From: Rufibacter roseus
GTDB lineage: Bacteria > Bacteroidota > Bacteroidia > Cytophagales > Hymenobacteraceae
Reading direction: 5' to 3'
NCBI RefSeq assembly: GCF_001647285.1
Contig: NZ_LRML01000006.1
Coordinates: 186,001-250,000 of the forward strand
Length of the DNA: 64,000 nt
In this document: one piece after another, positions 43,945-52,729 of the stretch
Layout: the number at the start of each line of letters is the position of its first letter
Position numbering within the stretch: position 1 is the stretch's first letter
The notes under the pieces: model-generated
The model's input: only the letters and a program-made list of their open reading frames with translations
Told to the model about the DNA's origin: nothing
Database searches by the model: none
Translations under genes and position numbers: made by a program

Positions 43945-44448
43945 ATGGAAAACGCACAAGAAAATAAGCAGGAACAGATTAAGAACCTGCTAGACAAAAT
44001 CAACGATATCAATACCGCTATGCTAAGTACCGTAGAGCCAGACGGCACTATCCGTTCGCGGCCCATGCGCCACTTACAGACCAATGAAGACGGCACCATC
44101 TATTTCTTCACTGGTTACGCCTCTGGTAAAACGCATGAGATAAAGAATGACAGCCACGTAAACTTAAGCTACGCAAAGCCCGGTGATCAACTATATGTAT
44201 CTGTTTCAGGCAGAGCCTCTGTTTACCGTGACCAGCAGAAAATTGATGAGCTCTGGAATCCAGCTATGCTAGCATGGTTCCCAGAGGGAAAAGATGATCC
44301 AAATATTGGCGTGTTGAAGGTGACCGTGGAGCAGGCGGAATATTGGGACTCTCCGAACAGTGCGGTGGTTCATTTATATGGCATGGTGAAAGCCGCTATA
44401 ACTGGTGAACCTGCTCATCCAGGTGACAACAAAAAGATAAATTTGTAA
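43945..44448 (+). CDS. General stress protein 26-like FMN-binding split-barrel protein
   Basis: The 167-aa cytoplasmic protein belongs to the pyridoxamine-phosphate-oxidase-like split-barrel family, general stress protein 26 branch. It shows AMLSTVEPDGTIRSRPM, GTIYFFTGYASGKTHEI and VNLSYAKPGDQLYVSVSGRA. Members bind FMN and act in stress resistance; the substrate is uncertain. A good terminator follows. Confidence 0.88.
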   Translation: MENAQENKQEQIKNLLDKINDINTAMLSTVEPDGTIRSRPMRHLQTNEDGTIYFFTGYASGKTHEIKNDSHVNLSYAKPGDQLYVSVSGRASVYRDQQKIDELWNPAMLAWFPEGKDDPNIGVLKVTVEQAEYWDSPNSAVVHLYGMVKAAITGEPAHPGDNKKINL

Positions 44449-44478
44449 TAAAAAAGGGAGCTTCGGCTCCCTTTTTTA
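44449..44478. terminator. Terminator after the split-barrel gene
   Basis: Arms AAAAAAGGGAGC and GCTCCCTTTTTT with a TTCG tetraloop. Confidence 0.92.
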
Positions 44479-44500
44479 ATGCACAACAATTTTCAGCCTC

Positions 44501-44540
44501 CTGTTTTCTGCCTACTTTTAGAAAAACAGGCCAAAAACAA
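44501..44540. repeat. Nested palindrome repeat, copy 16
   Basis: CTGTTTT, CTTTT, AAAACAG and AAAACA units directly upstream of the CrtA-like gene. Confidence 0.7.
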
Positions 44541-44548
44541 CACGCAAC

Positions 44549-45277
44549 TTGCTACCCACTGCCCAACCCTCTGCTCCTGCCCATACTACTTTATCACTTT
44601 TCGGCGTAAAACAAGGCCACTGGCGTTGGGGATTGGCTCAAATGGGTACCACTGTCAGGCCGCTGCAACAGGTAAAGGGACTGAATTTCTTTAAACTGCT
44701 GGGAAGTGGACAAGGCCGCGGATTCAGCCTGAAACCGAACTGGTACCGCTACGGATTAATGGCTACCTGGGCCTCACCCGCTGCTGCCGAAGACTTTTTC
44801 CAGAGTCACCCGCTTTTAGAGGAGTACCGGCAGCATACCTTTGAGCAATACACCGTAGCATTACAGCCGTTACAGGCGCATGGACTTTGGAGCGGGCAAA
44901 ATCCTTTCACGGCAGAAACACTTCCGGCGCCGCCCAACGCACCTATTGCCGTACTCACCCGTGCCTCTATTAAACTCTCCAAAGCCATTGACTTTTGGCG
45001 GAACGTGCCTCAAGCCAGCGCCAGCCTTGACCACGCAGAAGGACTTTTGGCTTCTATCGGTTTAGGTGAGGCCCCTTTTCTACGCCAAGCCACTTTCAGT
45101 CTTTGGAAAGACGAAGCCAGCATGAAAGCCTATGCCTACCGAATGGCCGCCCACCGCGAGGTCATTAAACAGACCCGTAGTAAAGGCTGGTATACAGAAG
45201 AGCTTTTCGCTCGTTTTACCCCAATCAGTAGCCATGGCACTTGGAACGGGAAAGACCCGCTGAGTGGCCTGCTATAG
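44549..45277 (+). CDS. Spheroidene monooxygenase (CrtA)-like protein
   Basis: The 242-aa protein resembles CrtA, the carotenoid ketolase of purple bacteria, in the LFGVKQGHWRWGLAQMG start, the LLGSGQGRGFSLKPNWYRYGLMATW segment and the HAEGLLASIGLGEAP region. CrtA carries haem and introduces a keto group at C-2 of acyclic carotenoids. A role in carotenoid modification is inferred; carotenoid genes are not adjacent. It opens with TTG at 44549, since the first in-frame ATG lies inside the conserved part. Confidence 0.7.
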   Translation: MLPTAQPSAPAHTTLSLFGVKQGHWRWGLAQMGTTVRPLQQVKGLNFFKLLGSGQGRGFSLKPNWYRYGLMATWASPAAAEDFFQSHPLLEEYRQHTFEQYTVALQPLQAHGLWSGQNPFTAETLPAPPNAPIAVLTRASIKLSKAIDFWRNVPQASASLDHAEGLLASIGLGEAPFLRQATFSLWKDEASMKAYAYRMAAHREVIKQTRSKGWYTEELFARFTPISSHGTWNGKDPLSGLL

Positions 45278-45301
45278 CTATTGCAACTCTTAAAACCAAT
45301 T

Positions 45302-45341
45302 GTGTTTTCGGCCTCTTTTCTTAAAAACAGCTCCAAAACGG
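45302..45341. repeat. Nested palindrome repeat, copy 17
   Basis: GTGTTTT, CTCTTTT, AAAAACAG and AAAACG units between the CrtA-like gene and leuS. Confidence 0.65.
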
Positions 45342-45401
45342 CTCAGCAACAACTCAATCCTCCAGAAACCAGCTTCAGGTTAAGATTCCTCAGAAATTCA
45401 T

Positions 45402-45409
45402 TACTTTTG
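45402..45409 (+). promoter_or_regulatory. Bacteroidota -7 promoter element of leuS (TACTTTTG)
   Basis: TACTTTTG matches TAnnTTTG and lies 53 bp before the leuS ATG. Confidence 0.6.
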
Positions 45410-45462
45410 CCAATGGCCTTTCAAGCCAATAAGAACCAGAACCTTTCAACAGAAACTATAAT

Positions 45463-48400
45463 ATGTCAGAGTACGATTACCGATCCATTGAACAGAAGTG
45501 GCAGCGCTTCTGGAGCGAGAACAAGACGTTCAAGACCGACATAGACAAAAGCAAGCCTAAGTTCTACGCTATGGATATGTTTCCCTATCCATCGGGGGCA
45601 GGACTGCACGTAGGGCACCCGCTGGGGTATATTGCCTCTGACATTGTGAGCCGCTACAAGCGCCTGAAAGGGTTCAACGTTTTACACCCAATGGGTTTCG
45701 ATTCGTTTGGTTTGCCCGCTGAGCAATATGCCATCCAAACCGGGCAGCACCCGGCGGTAACCACCAAGCAGAACATTGAGCGGTACATTGAGCAGCTGAG
45801 CAACCTAGGCTTCTCTTTTGACTGGGACCGCGAAATTAGAACCTCAGAACCAAGCTATTATAAATGGACGCAGTGGATATTTATGCAGCTCTTCAATAGC
45901 TGGTATAACTATGATACTAATAAAGCGGAACCTATTGAGAAGCTGGTATCTGAATTCAGCATGCGGGGCAATACCACCATAAATGCCGCCTGTGACGAAG
46001 ACACGCCTCACGTAACCGCCGATGCCTGGGCCAGATTATCAGAAAAAGAGCAACAGGATTTGTTACTGAAGTACCGCCTTACTTTCTTGTCAGAAGCTGT
46101 GGTTAATTGGTGTCCTGCTTTGGGAACAGTGTTGGCCAATGACGAGGTAATTGGCGGCGTATCAGAGCGCGGGGGTTACCCAGTAGAGCGCAAGCTGATG
46201 AAGCAGTGGATGATGCGCATTACTGCCTACGCTGAGCGCTTGCTCCAAGGACTTGATACCATTGATTGGCCAGAGCCGGTGAAGGAAATGCAGCGCAACT
46301 GGATCGGTAAATCCGTGGGGGCTGAATTGCGTTTCCAGATTGACGGCCATGAGCACAAGCACATCACCGTTTTCACTACCCGCATTGACACTATATTCGG
46401 GGTGAGCTTTGTAGTGCTGGCGCCGGAACATGAGTACGTAACTGAAATCACCACGCCAGAACAAAAAGCCGAGGTAGAGGAATACGTGGCTTGGGCAAAG
46501 AACCGCTCTGAGCGTGACCGTATGAGCGACGTAAAAACGGTGACCGGAACCTTTACCGGCTCCTATGCCATCAATCCTATTTCCGGAGAGAAAGTACCGG
46601 TGTGGATTGCCGATTACGTATTGGCAGGCTACGGAACCGGCGCTGTCATGGCTGTGCCCGGCCATGACAGCCGCGACTACGCCTTCGCGATAAAATTCAA
46701 TTTGCCTATTCCGGAAGTAGTAGCCGGAGGAGATTTGAGCAAAGAAGCACACGCTGCCAAGGAAGGAAAAATCATCAACTCTGATTTCCTGAACGGGCTG
46801 GAAGTGAAAGAGGCCATTAAAGCTGGCATTCAACGCGCTGAGGAATTGGGTGTGGGTAAAGCCCGTATCAACTACCGCATGCGCGATGCTGTGTTTGGTC
46901 GTCAGCGCTACTGGGGTGAGCCGGTGCCAGTATATTACAAAGACGGTATTCCTGCGTTACTGGAGGAAAGCGAGTTGCCATTAATGTTGCCAGAAGTTGA
47001 TGCATATTTGCCTACTGAAACTGGTGAACCACCGTTGGGCCGCGCACAGGACTGGAAATACCGTGGTGAGTTTGAGTATGAGTTGAGCACTATGCCGGGT
47101 TGGGCGGGTTCCAGCTGGTACTGGTACCGATACATGGATCCTAAAAATGACAAGGCTTTCGCTAGCCAAGAAGCCATAAATTATTGGCAGGCCGTTGATT
47201 TATATATTGGTGGTTCAGAGCATGCTACGGGTCACCTCCTCTACTCCCGCTTCTGGAACAAATTTCTCTTTGATCTTGGATTAGTAAACCAGGATGAGCC
47301 ATTTAAAAAGCTCATCAACCAAGGCATGATTTTAGGAGTATCTGAAAAAATTGTTAGAAGTGGTGGAGCGATTTCTTCGAATATGGAAATCATTCGAACT
47401 ATTACAGGGGCTAGAGAACTTAATGACATAGAGGTATTCAGTCAGTATCTAAGTATGGATGTTGATTCTTTCCTAACTGAAGCGGGTACACAAAAACAGA
47501 ATTCTACTCTATTTGTGCCTATTGAGTTTACAACTAATCACACAATGGAGGTTGAACAAATTCTTGAATTCTTAAGATGGAAGAATGAAAGGATGAGTTC
47601 AGTTTTCACTGTAAAAAACGGATATCATATTTTTCATTATGATAATGCTGAAAATGATTATAAATACTTTGGATTTGAACCTATTTACGAAGGCGAAAGT
47701 CCTAATTTAAATTCTACAGGAATTGGTAATAAGACAAGCCATAATGAAATTCCTTCAGCATTTATGACTCGACCTGAAGTCGAGAAAATGTCTAAGTCAA
47801 AATATAATGTTGTTAATCCTGACGTTCTAATCAAAGAATACGGCGCCGATACACTTCGCATGTACGAGATGTTCCTGGGGCCGTTGGAGCAGTTCAAGCC
47901 ATGGAATACAAATGGCATGGACGGCGTGTACAAATTCCTGCGCCGCTTCTGGAAGCTGTTCTTTGACGATCAGGGCAACTGGGCTGTTACCGAAGAAACA
48001 CCAACTCCTGCTGAACTGAAGTCGCTGCACAAGACCATCAAGAAAGTAGAGGAAGACATTGAACGTTTCTCCTTCGGAACAAGTGTGAGCCAGTTCATGA
48101 TTTGCGTGAATGAACTGACCGCCCTGAAAACAAAAAAACGCGCTATTCTTGAGCCGTTGACGGTGGTGCTGGCTTCTTACGCTCCGCACATTACCGAAGA
48201 ACTTTGGAACAGACTCGGACATTCTGAAAGCATTGCTTATGCCGCCTATCCTGAATGGAAAGAAGAATTCCTAACCGAGAGCACTTTTGATTATCCTATT
48301 TCTGTCAACGGAAAAGTGAAAACCAAACTCACGTTTGATTTAAAGGCATCTAAAGAAGAAGTAGAAAAAGAAGTGCTTGCCTCTGAGCAAGTGCAGAAAT

Positions 48401-48468
48401 TGCTGGAAGGCAAGCCGGTGAAGAAGGTGATTGTAGTTCCAGGTAAAATTGTGAACGTAGTAATTTAA
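45463..48468 (+). CDS. leuS: Leucyl-tRNA synthetase with an atypical low-GC internal segment
   Basis: LeuRS charges tRNA-Leu. The class I HIGH-type motif is HVGHPLGY near residue 47, the editing (CP1) domain follows (TRIDTIFGVSFVVLAPEH), and KMSKSKYNVVNPD lies near residue 775. At 1001 aa it is longer than usual for Bacteroidota (roughly 900-950). The extra length lies before KMSKS (about residues 619-790), where the sequence diverges strongly from normal LeuRS and GC drops to about 33%. The rest of the gene is about 49% GC. The frame is intact and the motifs are kept, so the enzyme is probably functional. Confidence 0.95.
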   Translation: MSEYDYRSIEQKWQRFWSENKTFKTDIDKSKPKFYAMDMFPYPSGAGLHVGHPLGYIASDIVSRYKRLKGFNVLHPMGFDSFGLPAEQYAIQTGQHPAVTTKQNIERYIEQLSNLGFSFDWDREIRTSEPSYYKWTQWIFMQLFNSWYNYDTNKAEPIEKLVSEFSMRGNTTINAACDEDTPHVTADAWARLSEKEQQDLLLKYRLTFLSEAVVNWCPALGTVLANDEVIGGVSERGGYPVERKLMKQWMMRITAYAERLLQGLDTIDWPEPVKEMQRNWIGKSVGAELRFQIDGHEHKHITVFTTRIDTIFGVSFVVLAPEHEYVTEITTPEQKAEVEEYVAWAKNRSERDRMSDVKTVTGTFTGSYAINPISGEKVPVWIADYVLAGYGTGAVMAVPGHDSRDYAFAIKFNLPIPEVVAGGDLSKEAHAAKEGKIINSDFLNGLEVKEAIKAGIQRAEELGVGKARINYRMRDAVFGRQRYWGEPVPVYYKDGIPALLEESELPLMLPEVDAYLPTETGEPPLGRAQDWKYRGEFEYELSTMPGWAGSSWYWYRYMDPKNDKAFASQEAINYWQAVDLYIGGSEHATGHLLYSRFWNKFLFDLGLVNQDEPFKKLINQGMILGVSEKIVRSGGAISSNMEIIRTITGARELNDIEVFSQYLSMDVDSFLTEAGTQKQNSTLFVPIEFTTNHTMEVEQILEFLRWKNERMSSVFTVKNGYHIFHYDNAENDYKYFGFEPIYEGESPNLNSTGIGNKTSHNEIPSAFMTRPEVEKMSKSKYNVVNPDVLIKEYGADTLRMYEMFLGPLEQFKPWNTNGMDGVYKFLRRFWKLFFDDQGNWAVTEETPTPAELKSLHKTIKKVEEDIERFSFGTSVSQFMICVNELTALKTKKRAILEPLTVVLASYAPHITEELWNRLGHSESIAYAAYPEWKEEFLTESTFDYPISVNGKVKTKLTFDLKASKEEVEKEVLASEQVQKLLEGKPVKKVIVVPGKIVNVVI
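47315..47840 (+). other. Low-GC, divergent segment within leuS (leucine-specific domain region)
   Basis: By hand count the 480 bases from 47341 to 47820 are about 33% GC, against about 48-50% in sampled leuS sequence on both sides. The encoded segment has the position of the leucine-specific domain just before KMSKS. Only weak resemblance to the normal Bacteroidota sequence remains. Likely explanations are an imported allele segment by recombination or a lineage-specific domain replacement. Confidence 0.75.
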
Positions 48469-48507
48469 CGTTTTGGTGCTGTTTTTCTGAAAACAGACCC
48501 AAAACAT
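48469..48507. repeat. Nested palindrome repeat, copy 18
   Basis: CGTTTT, CTGTTTT, AAAACAG and AAAACA units starting at the first base after the leuS stop codon. Confidence 0.75.
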
Positions 48508-48516
48508 AATAAAAGC

Positions 48517-48547
48517 AGAAAGTCCGGCCATACTAGCCGGACTTTCT
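48517..48547. terminator. Terminator between leuS and the convergent lipoprotein gene
   Basis: Arms AGAAAGTCCGGC and GCCGGACTTTCT with a 7-nt loop. Confidence 0.85.
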
Positions 48548-48568
48548 TATATGTAAAGGGGGGATATG

Positions 48569-48943
48569 TTACTCCTCTACTATCAGATTGATTTTAGTTA
48601 TTTTGATGAGAGTACTCTCAGAGGTTCCGTTAGTTCCTTTGGCAAATCTAATCTGCACGTAATCCTTTCCTTTGAATCCTGGTTGTGGCTTGTATTTGTA
48701 TTTAATTTCACCTGTCTGTTCTCTCACTAGCTCGCTCACCTCTGCATGAGCTGGATGCATTTCTACTACTGCCCCTGCCTCTACACTTAAAGTACCTAAA
48801 CTGTAATCAACAGAACTATTCTGCTTTACACTCACATTTTCAGTAACAATAGGGTTTCCCTCTACATCTAAACAGCTGGTGCAGGTAAACAGGCAAGAAC
48901 AATAAAGAAGAAGGAACGAAAAGGAATTAGTATAAGCGGGCAT
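48569..48943 (-). CDS. Putative lipoprotein with beta-sandwich domain
   Basis: The 124-aa product has a hydrophobic N-terminus containing several Cys residues (LLLYCSCLFTCTSC), one of which is a likely lipidation site. The mature part alternates beta-strands (SVDYSLGTLSVEAGAVVEM, then KGKDYVQIRFAKGTNG), like an immunoglobulin-like or cadherin-like domain. No named family is recognised. Probably an envelope lipoprotein. Confidence 0.55.
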   Translation of the reverse strand: MPAYTNSFSFLLLYCSCLFTCTSCLDVEGNPIVTENVSVKQNSSVDYSLGTLSVEAGAVVEMHPAHAEVSELVREQTGEIKYKYKPQPGFKGKDYVQIRFAKGTNGTSESTLIKITKINLIVEE

Positions 48944-49037
48944 GATAATAAAATAGATAGTATTTTGGTTGCTTTACTACATAGATTCACTTACCACCCG
49001 AAAGGTTGCTTCAAGATTATAAATTTTATTAAAATGT

Positions 49038-49418
49038 TTAATTCATTGTAGAATCCGGATAATTTTGTAGTTGCAGCTCCTGTCGTTTCTTTTTAGGAAT
49101 ACCATGAAGCACTAAACCATAAGAGTGGTCAATCAATTTCTTAAACAGGTCGGAAGGCAGGTTGCCGGCTGGTAAAACACTGTTCCAGTGTTTCTTATTC
49201 ATATGATATGCTTGCTTTACCGCATCATACTGCTCTCTCAACTCTACTGCCCACTCTGGGTCACACTTCAGCGCCACTCCTGCTTCATACTCAGACAAAC
49301 TAGCAATGGCGAAAATTTTACCCGCAACTTTGAATACCAGCGCATCATTATCAAAAGGAAGGCTTTCAGTTGTGTGTGGCTTTGCTAAGCAATACTCTCT
49401 AAATTCTTCTATGTTCAT
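49038..49418 (-). CDS. MmcQ/YjbR family DNA-binding protein
   Basis: The 126-aa protein has the CyaY-like YjbR fold: MNIEEFREYCLAKPHTTESLPF, VFKVAGKIFAIASL, the CDPEWAVELREQY segment and KKHWNSVLPAGNLPSDLFKKLIDHSYGLVL split near the C-terminus. The name comes from a DNA-binding observation on one relative; the cellular role is not clear. The length is typical. Confidence 0.88.
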   Translation of the reverse strand: MNIEEFREYCLAKPHTTESLPFDNDALVFKVAGKIFAIASLSEYEAGVALKCDPEWAVELREQYDAVKQAYHMNKKHWNSVLPAGNLPSDLFKKLIDHSYGLVLHGIPKKKRQELQLQNYPDSTMN

Positions 49419-49501
49419 GATGCAGCACTTCTAATCGGTTTTTAAACTCAATGGCTTAAATATACTAGAAGTTGTACCCAGTCTAAATAATGTAAAAAAG
49501 A

Positions 49502-49555
49502 GATCCCCCTGTTTTGGGGCTGTTTCCGTTAAAACAGCTCCAAAACAGGGGGATC
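49502..49555. repeat. Nested palindrome repeat, copy 19 (extended, likely also a terminator)
   Basis: Outer arms extend to GATCCCCCTGTTTTGG / CCAAAACAGGGGGATC, and inner arms are GCTGTTT / AAAACAGC. With near-perfect pairing over about 24 bp per arm it should form a stable hairpin. Confidence 0.85.
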
Positions 49556-49576
49556 AACATTCAAAATTATATTGAT

Positions 49577-49747
49577 TTATCTCGTCATCAATTTAAACAC
49601 CAGATACACCAGCCCTGCCAGAAACATCAGCATTGAAATTTTATTAATGAGGTGCATGGTGCGCAGATTGAAGTTGGTCTTACGGTTTGGGTCTTTCTTA
49701 CGGAAGAAATACGTTGCCACTTCTGTGAAATCAAACAAACCTTTCAT
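49577..49747 (-). CDS. Small membrane protein, DUF6728-like
   Basis: This 56-aa gene starts at ATG 49747 and ends at TAA 49577. The product begins MKGLFDFTEVATYFFRKK, has the DPNRKTNFNLRTMHLINK segment and ends in a single membrane helix (MFLAGLVYLVFKLM). It resembles a short protein conserved in Cytophagales (DUF6728). Function is unknown. Confidence 0.75.
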   Translation of the reverse strand: MKGLFDFTEVATYFFRKKDPNRKTNFNLRTMHLINKISMLMFLAGLVYLVFKLMTR

Positions 49748-49816
49748 ATATCTAAATTTAAGTACGTTCTAATTTTAAAAACAACAGCTTGAGGTAAGGA
49801 GTTTACAGAGATGAAA

Positions 49817-51826
49817 TTATTCCCCTGTCCCAACCGGCTCTAACCAGTTGCCATCTTCTCTGATCAGCTCTATTAGCTCATCTACGGCGGCTTCTTCCGG
49901 AACTGATTTTTTAATTACCTGCTGACCGCGGTATAGCGCAATTTTACCTTTTCCTACGCCCACATATCCGTAATCAGCATCAGCCATTTCACCGGGACCA
50001 TTGACTATGCAGCCCATGATACCAATTTTCACGCCTTTCAGGTGGTCGGTACGTTTCCGAATCATGGCAGTGGTTTCTTGCAGATCAAACAGTGTTCGTC
50101 CGCAGCTGGGGCAGCTGATGTACTCCGTTTTACTCATGCGGGTACGGGCTGCCTGCAGAATTCCGAAGGCTAACTTGTTCAGTCCTTCCAGAGTATAGCC
50201 CCACTCCTCTTTTGTGCGGTAACTCAAATCTTGTGTGCTGAGCATGACACCATCGCCAAACCCGTCTATCAGCAAACCTCCTATATCAGTAGCGGCATAC
50301 AGCTGCACTTGCTCATCCGTCAGGTCCTCATAAGATCGCTTAATAATGATAGGTACCGGCTGCCCCTGGTTCATGAGGCGGATGAAAGCTTTGCGCTGCT
50401 CCGGCATAGCATGTTCATTCTCTGTTTCCAGAATCAGCACTACATCTGGTCGAGTATGCAAACGCTCTATAAAGTCATTTGTCAGGTGGCCGATGGTAAC
50501 CAATACAAAGTTGAGCTGTGGGTGCCACGTATCTGCAATCTCAAACTGCTGGGCTGTGTACAGTGGTAACCTGTCTTCTCGGTGTTCGGCTTCTAACCAG
50601 GCAGTATAATCTACAATCTCTTTTAAGCCGTTCGGCAACATGAAACCAACAGGGGTACTACCGGTATAAACATAGTCAGCACCTTGGTCAGTCATGGTGA
50701 ACTTATCCAGCGCCTCTCTATAAATATGCCCTACTGGCCGAAGGTCTTCATATTGCACATTTTCCAATCGGCTCAAGTCTGCTACTACCCTAGGCACGTT
50801 GTGAGCACCAAGGTTCAGCACCTCACGTGTTTCGCGGCGTTGGTATTGAAACGGGTTGTAAGGGAGGTGACAAATAGGCTTAATTGGTGTATGTCCGGCG
50901 CGGGTATTGTAGCGGTCTATCAGCATTTTAGCTACCGGTGCTTCCAGTTCTGGAGCCTCCGTCAATGAAACCCGCACGGTGTCTCCCAAACCGTCCTCTA
51001 ATAAAGTACCTATGCCTACCGCTGATTTAATACGGCCATCCTCACCTTCGCCAGCTTCTGTCACGCCCAGGTGCAGCGGGTAAGGCTGCAGACCTTCCTC
51101 ATGTAGTTTCTGAACCAGTAAACGGTATGCCTGAACCATTACCTGGGTATTGCTGGCTTTCATAGAAAGCACTACATCAAAGTAGTTAAGGTCTTCGCAG
51201 ATGCGCAGGAACTCCAAAGCACTTTCTACCATGCCCAGCGGTGTATCGCCGTAGCGGCTAAGAATTCTATCAGACAATGAGCCGTGGTTCGTACCAATAC
51301 GCATGGCAGTACCGTATTCTTTACAGATGTTTACCAGCGGCACAAAGCGATCCCTTATTCGGTCCAGCTCGGCCTGATAGGTAATATCAGTATACTCTAT
51401 GGTTTGGAATTTCTTTTTATCGGCGTAGTTACCGGGGTTTACCCGTACTTTCTCCACCAGCCTTGCCGCCATTTCAGCGGCATTGGGTGTAAAATGTATA
51501 TCTGCTATAAGAGGTACTGAGTAACCACGGGCACGAAGTTCTTTCTTAATATTACCAAGATTTTCGGCCTCTTTGATGCTTGGTGCTGTAATGCGAACAT
51601 ACTCGCAGCCTGCCTCTACCATTCTTATCACCTGCTCTACAGAGCCAAGGGTGTCCATGGTATCAACAGTGGTCATAGACTGTACCCGAATAGGGTTTGT
51701 GCCCCCCATGGCCAAGTCACCTATTTTCACTTCGCGGGTTAGGCGGCGCTTATAGTCAGTTAAGCTAGGGCAATAAATACCATCTAGCGCAGCGGTTTCT
51801 GTATTCATAGGAAGTATAGATTCCAT
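49817..51826 (-). CDS. ispG: 4-hydroxy-3-methylbut-2-enyl-diphosphate synthase (long form)
   Basis: IspG (GcpE) carries out the iron-sulfur-dependent step of the MEP isoprenoid pathway. The 669-aa protein is the long type found in Bacteroidota, Chlamydiae and plants, with an extra central domain between the TIM-barrel part (IRVQSMTTVDTMDTLGSVEQ, VRVNPGNYADKK) and the C-terminal [4Fe-4S] part (ISCPSCGRTLFDL, GIMGCIVNGPGEMADADYGY). The Cys residues for the cluster are present. Start may be ATG 51826 or the ATG six codons in. Confidence 0.96.
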   Translation of the reverse strand: MESILPMNTETAALDGIYCPSLTDYKRRLTREVKIGDLAMGGTNPIRVQSMTTVDTMDTLGSVEQVIRMVEAGCEYVRITAPSIKEAENLGNIKKELRARGYSVPLIADIHFTPNAAEMAARLVEKVRVNPGNYADKKKFQTIEYTDITYQAELDRIRDRFVPLVNICKEYGTAMRIGTNHGSLSDRILSRYGDTPLGMVESALEFLRICEDLNYFDVVLSMKASNTQVMVQAYRLLVQKLHEEGLQPYPLHLGVTEAGEGEDGRIKSAVGIGTLLEDGLGDTVRVSLTEAPELEAPVAKMLIDRYNTRAGHTPIKPICHLPYNPFQYQRRETREVLNLGAHNVPRVVADLSRLENVQYEDLRPVGHIYREALDKFTMTDQGADYVYTGSTPVGFMLPNGLKEIVDYTAWLEAEHREDRLPLYTAQQFEIADTWHPQLNFVLVTIGHLTNDFIERLHTRPDVVLILETENEHAMPEQRKAFIRLMNQGQPVPIIIKRSYEDLTDEQVQLYAATDIGGLLIDGFGDGVMLSTQDLSYRTKEEWGYTLEGLNKLAFGILQAARTRMSKTEYISCPSCGRTLFDLQETTAMIRKRTDHLKGVKIGIMGCIVNGPGEMADADYGYVGVGKGKIALYRGQQVIKKSVPEEAAVDELIELIREDGNWLEPVGTGE

Positions 51827-52143
51827 TACCTGATAACTATTTTTCTAACGATAATGTTCAGCGAATCCTCTGTAAAAGTAATACCTTTTTGCGAGCCACA
51901 GAAACGCTCTAGGCCAAACAAATGTCTGTTGTGCACTTACCAATGACAGCACGTACTTTTTTCTTTAGATGAGCTGTTCCAATAAATTACGTGTAAAAAT
52001 CATCCTAAACTAAACGACCTATTTGCTATGCATTTATCTCTCTATCAACTATTTTCATGATAGATAAAAAATCATGTAACCAACCACAGCAATAAAACGT
52101 AGCCCGAATATCTGAACCTGTCACCAACTACACCTTCATTCAT
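51827..52143. other. Divergent intergenic region with no gene
   Basis: This gap between ispG and the 52144 gene is AT-rich. On the minus strand a TACTTTTA element lies near 51880 and may be the ispG promoter. A short inverted repeat, CATGAT then ATCATG, lies near 52057-52076. I see no further feature. Confidence 0.4.
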
Positions 52144-52629
52144 ATGTCTCTGCCATTTCTACAAAGAAGCCATGCTTACGCAGCTCGTTTGCTACACAAG
52201 GCTGGATTAACGGTTTCACAGATTCCTGATGCCGTACAGGTTACCCGCACCACCGTTGAAACTTGGTTTAGCCGTGAAATGGCCAAAGGAAATGCCCAAC
52301 AGGCCTTCCAGGTTTTAAAAGGACACGTTCAGGAGAAGGGCTCGCAAATGCTGTTTGAGCAGCTAAAGGAGCTCCTTCTGGTAAAACTGATTATTCATTT
52401 AGGAATTAAAGGAAAACTGGCCACCAATGTTGCTTCTCTTATTTTGCCGTTTGTGCTGAAAAGGGTGTATGAACAGTTTCAAAAGAACGGTAAACTTCAG
52501 ACTTGGTGGCAGGATCAGAACTGGAAAGAGCGTTTGCCCACAACAGGCGAAATTAAGAATAGCCTTATGGGAGTAAAGAAAAACCTTAGTACTTCCAGCA
52601 CAAGCACAGACCAAGCCATGTTCATATAA
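52144..52629 (+). CDS. Hypothetical protein with helix-turn-helix-like N-terminus
   Basis: The 161-aa product has an N-terminal segment AGLTVSQIPDAVQVTRTTVE that looks like a helix-turn-helix, then a hydrophobic helical region (LLLVKLIIHLGIKGKL, SLILPFVLKRVYEQF) that may be membrane-associated, and a Ser/Thr-rich tail. No family recognised. It is followed by a strong terminator. Confidence 0.55.
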   Translation: MSLPFLQRSHAYAARLLHKAGLTVSQIPDAVQVTRTTVETWFSREMAKGNAQQAFQVLKGHVQEKGSQMLFEQLKELLLVKLIIHLGIKGKLATNVASLILPFVLKRVYEQFQKNGKLQTWWQDQNWKERLPTTGEIKNSLMGVKKNLSTSSTSTDQAMFI

Positions 52630-52665
52630 TGTATATTAGACCAATGACTGAAACGGCTAACAACA

Positions 52666-52706
52666 TAAAATAAAAAGCCCCGGAATTTCCGGGGCTTTTT
52701 ATTTTA
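52666..52706. terminator. Bidirectional terminator between convergent genes
   Basis: Perfect 20-bp arms (core AAAAAGCCCCGGAA / TTCCGGGGCTTTTT) with a one-base centre lie between the 52144 gene and glnN. Confidence 0.92.
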
Positions 52707-52729
52707 AAACAAGCTAAGAACTTTGCTAA

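Noticed and set aside
47315-47840. Intein or mobile insertion in leuS
   Set aside because: There is no Cys/Ser/Thr start and no terminal His-Asn of an intein, no transposase or homing-nuclease motif, and KMSKS follows directly in frame. A divergent domain fits better.
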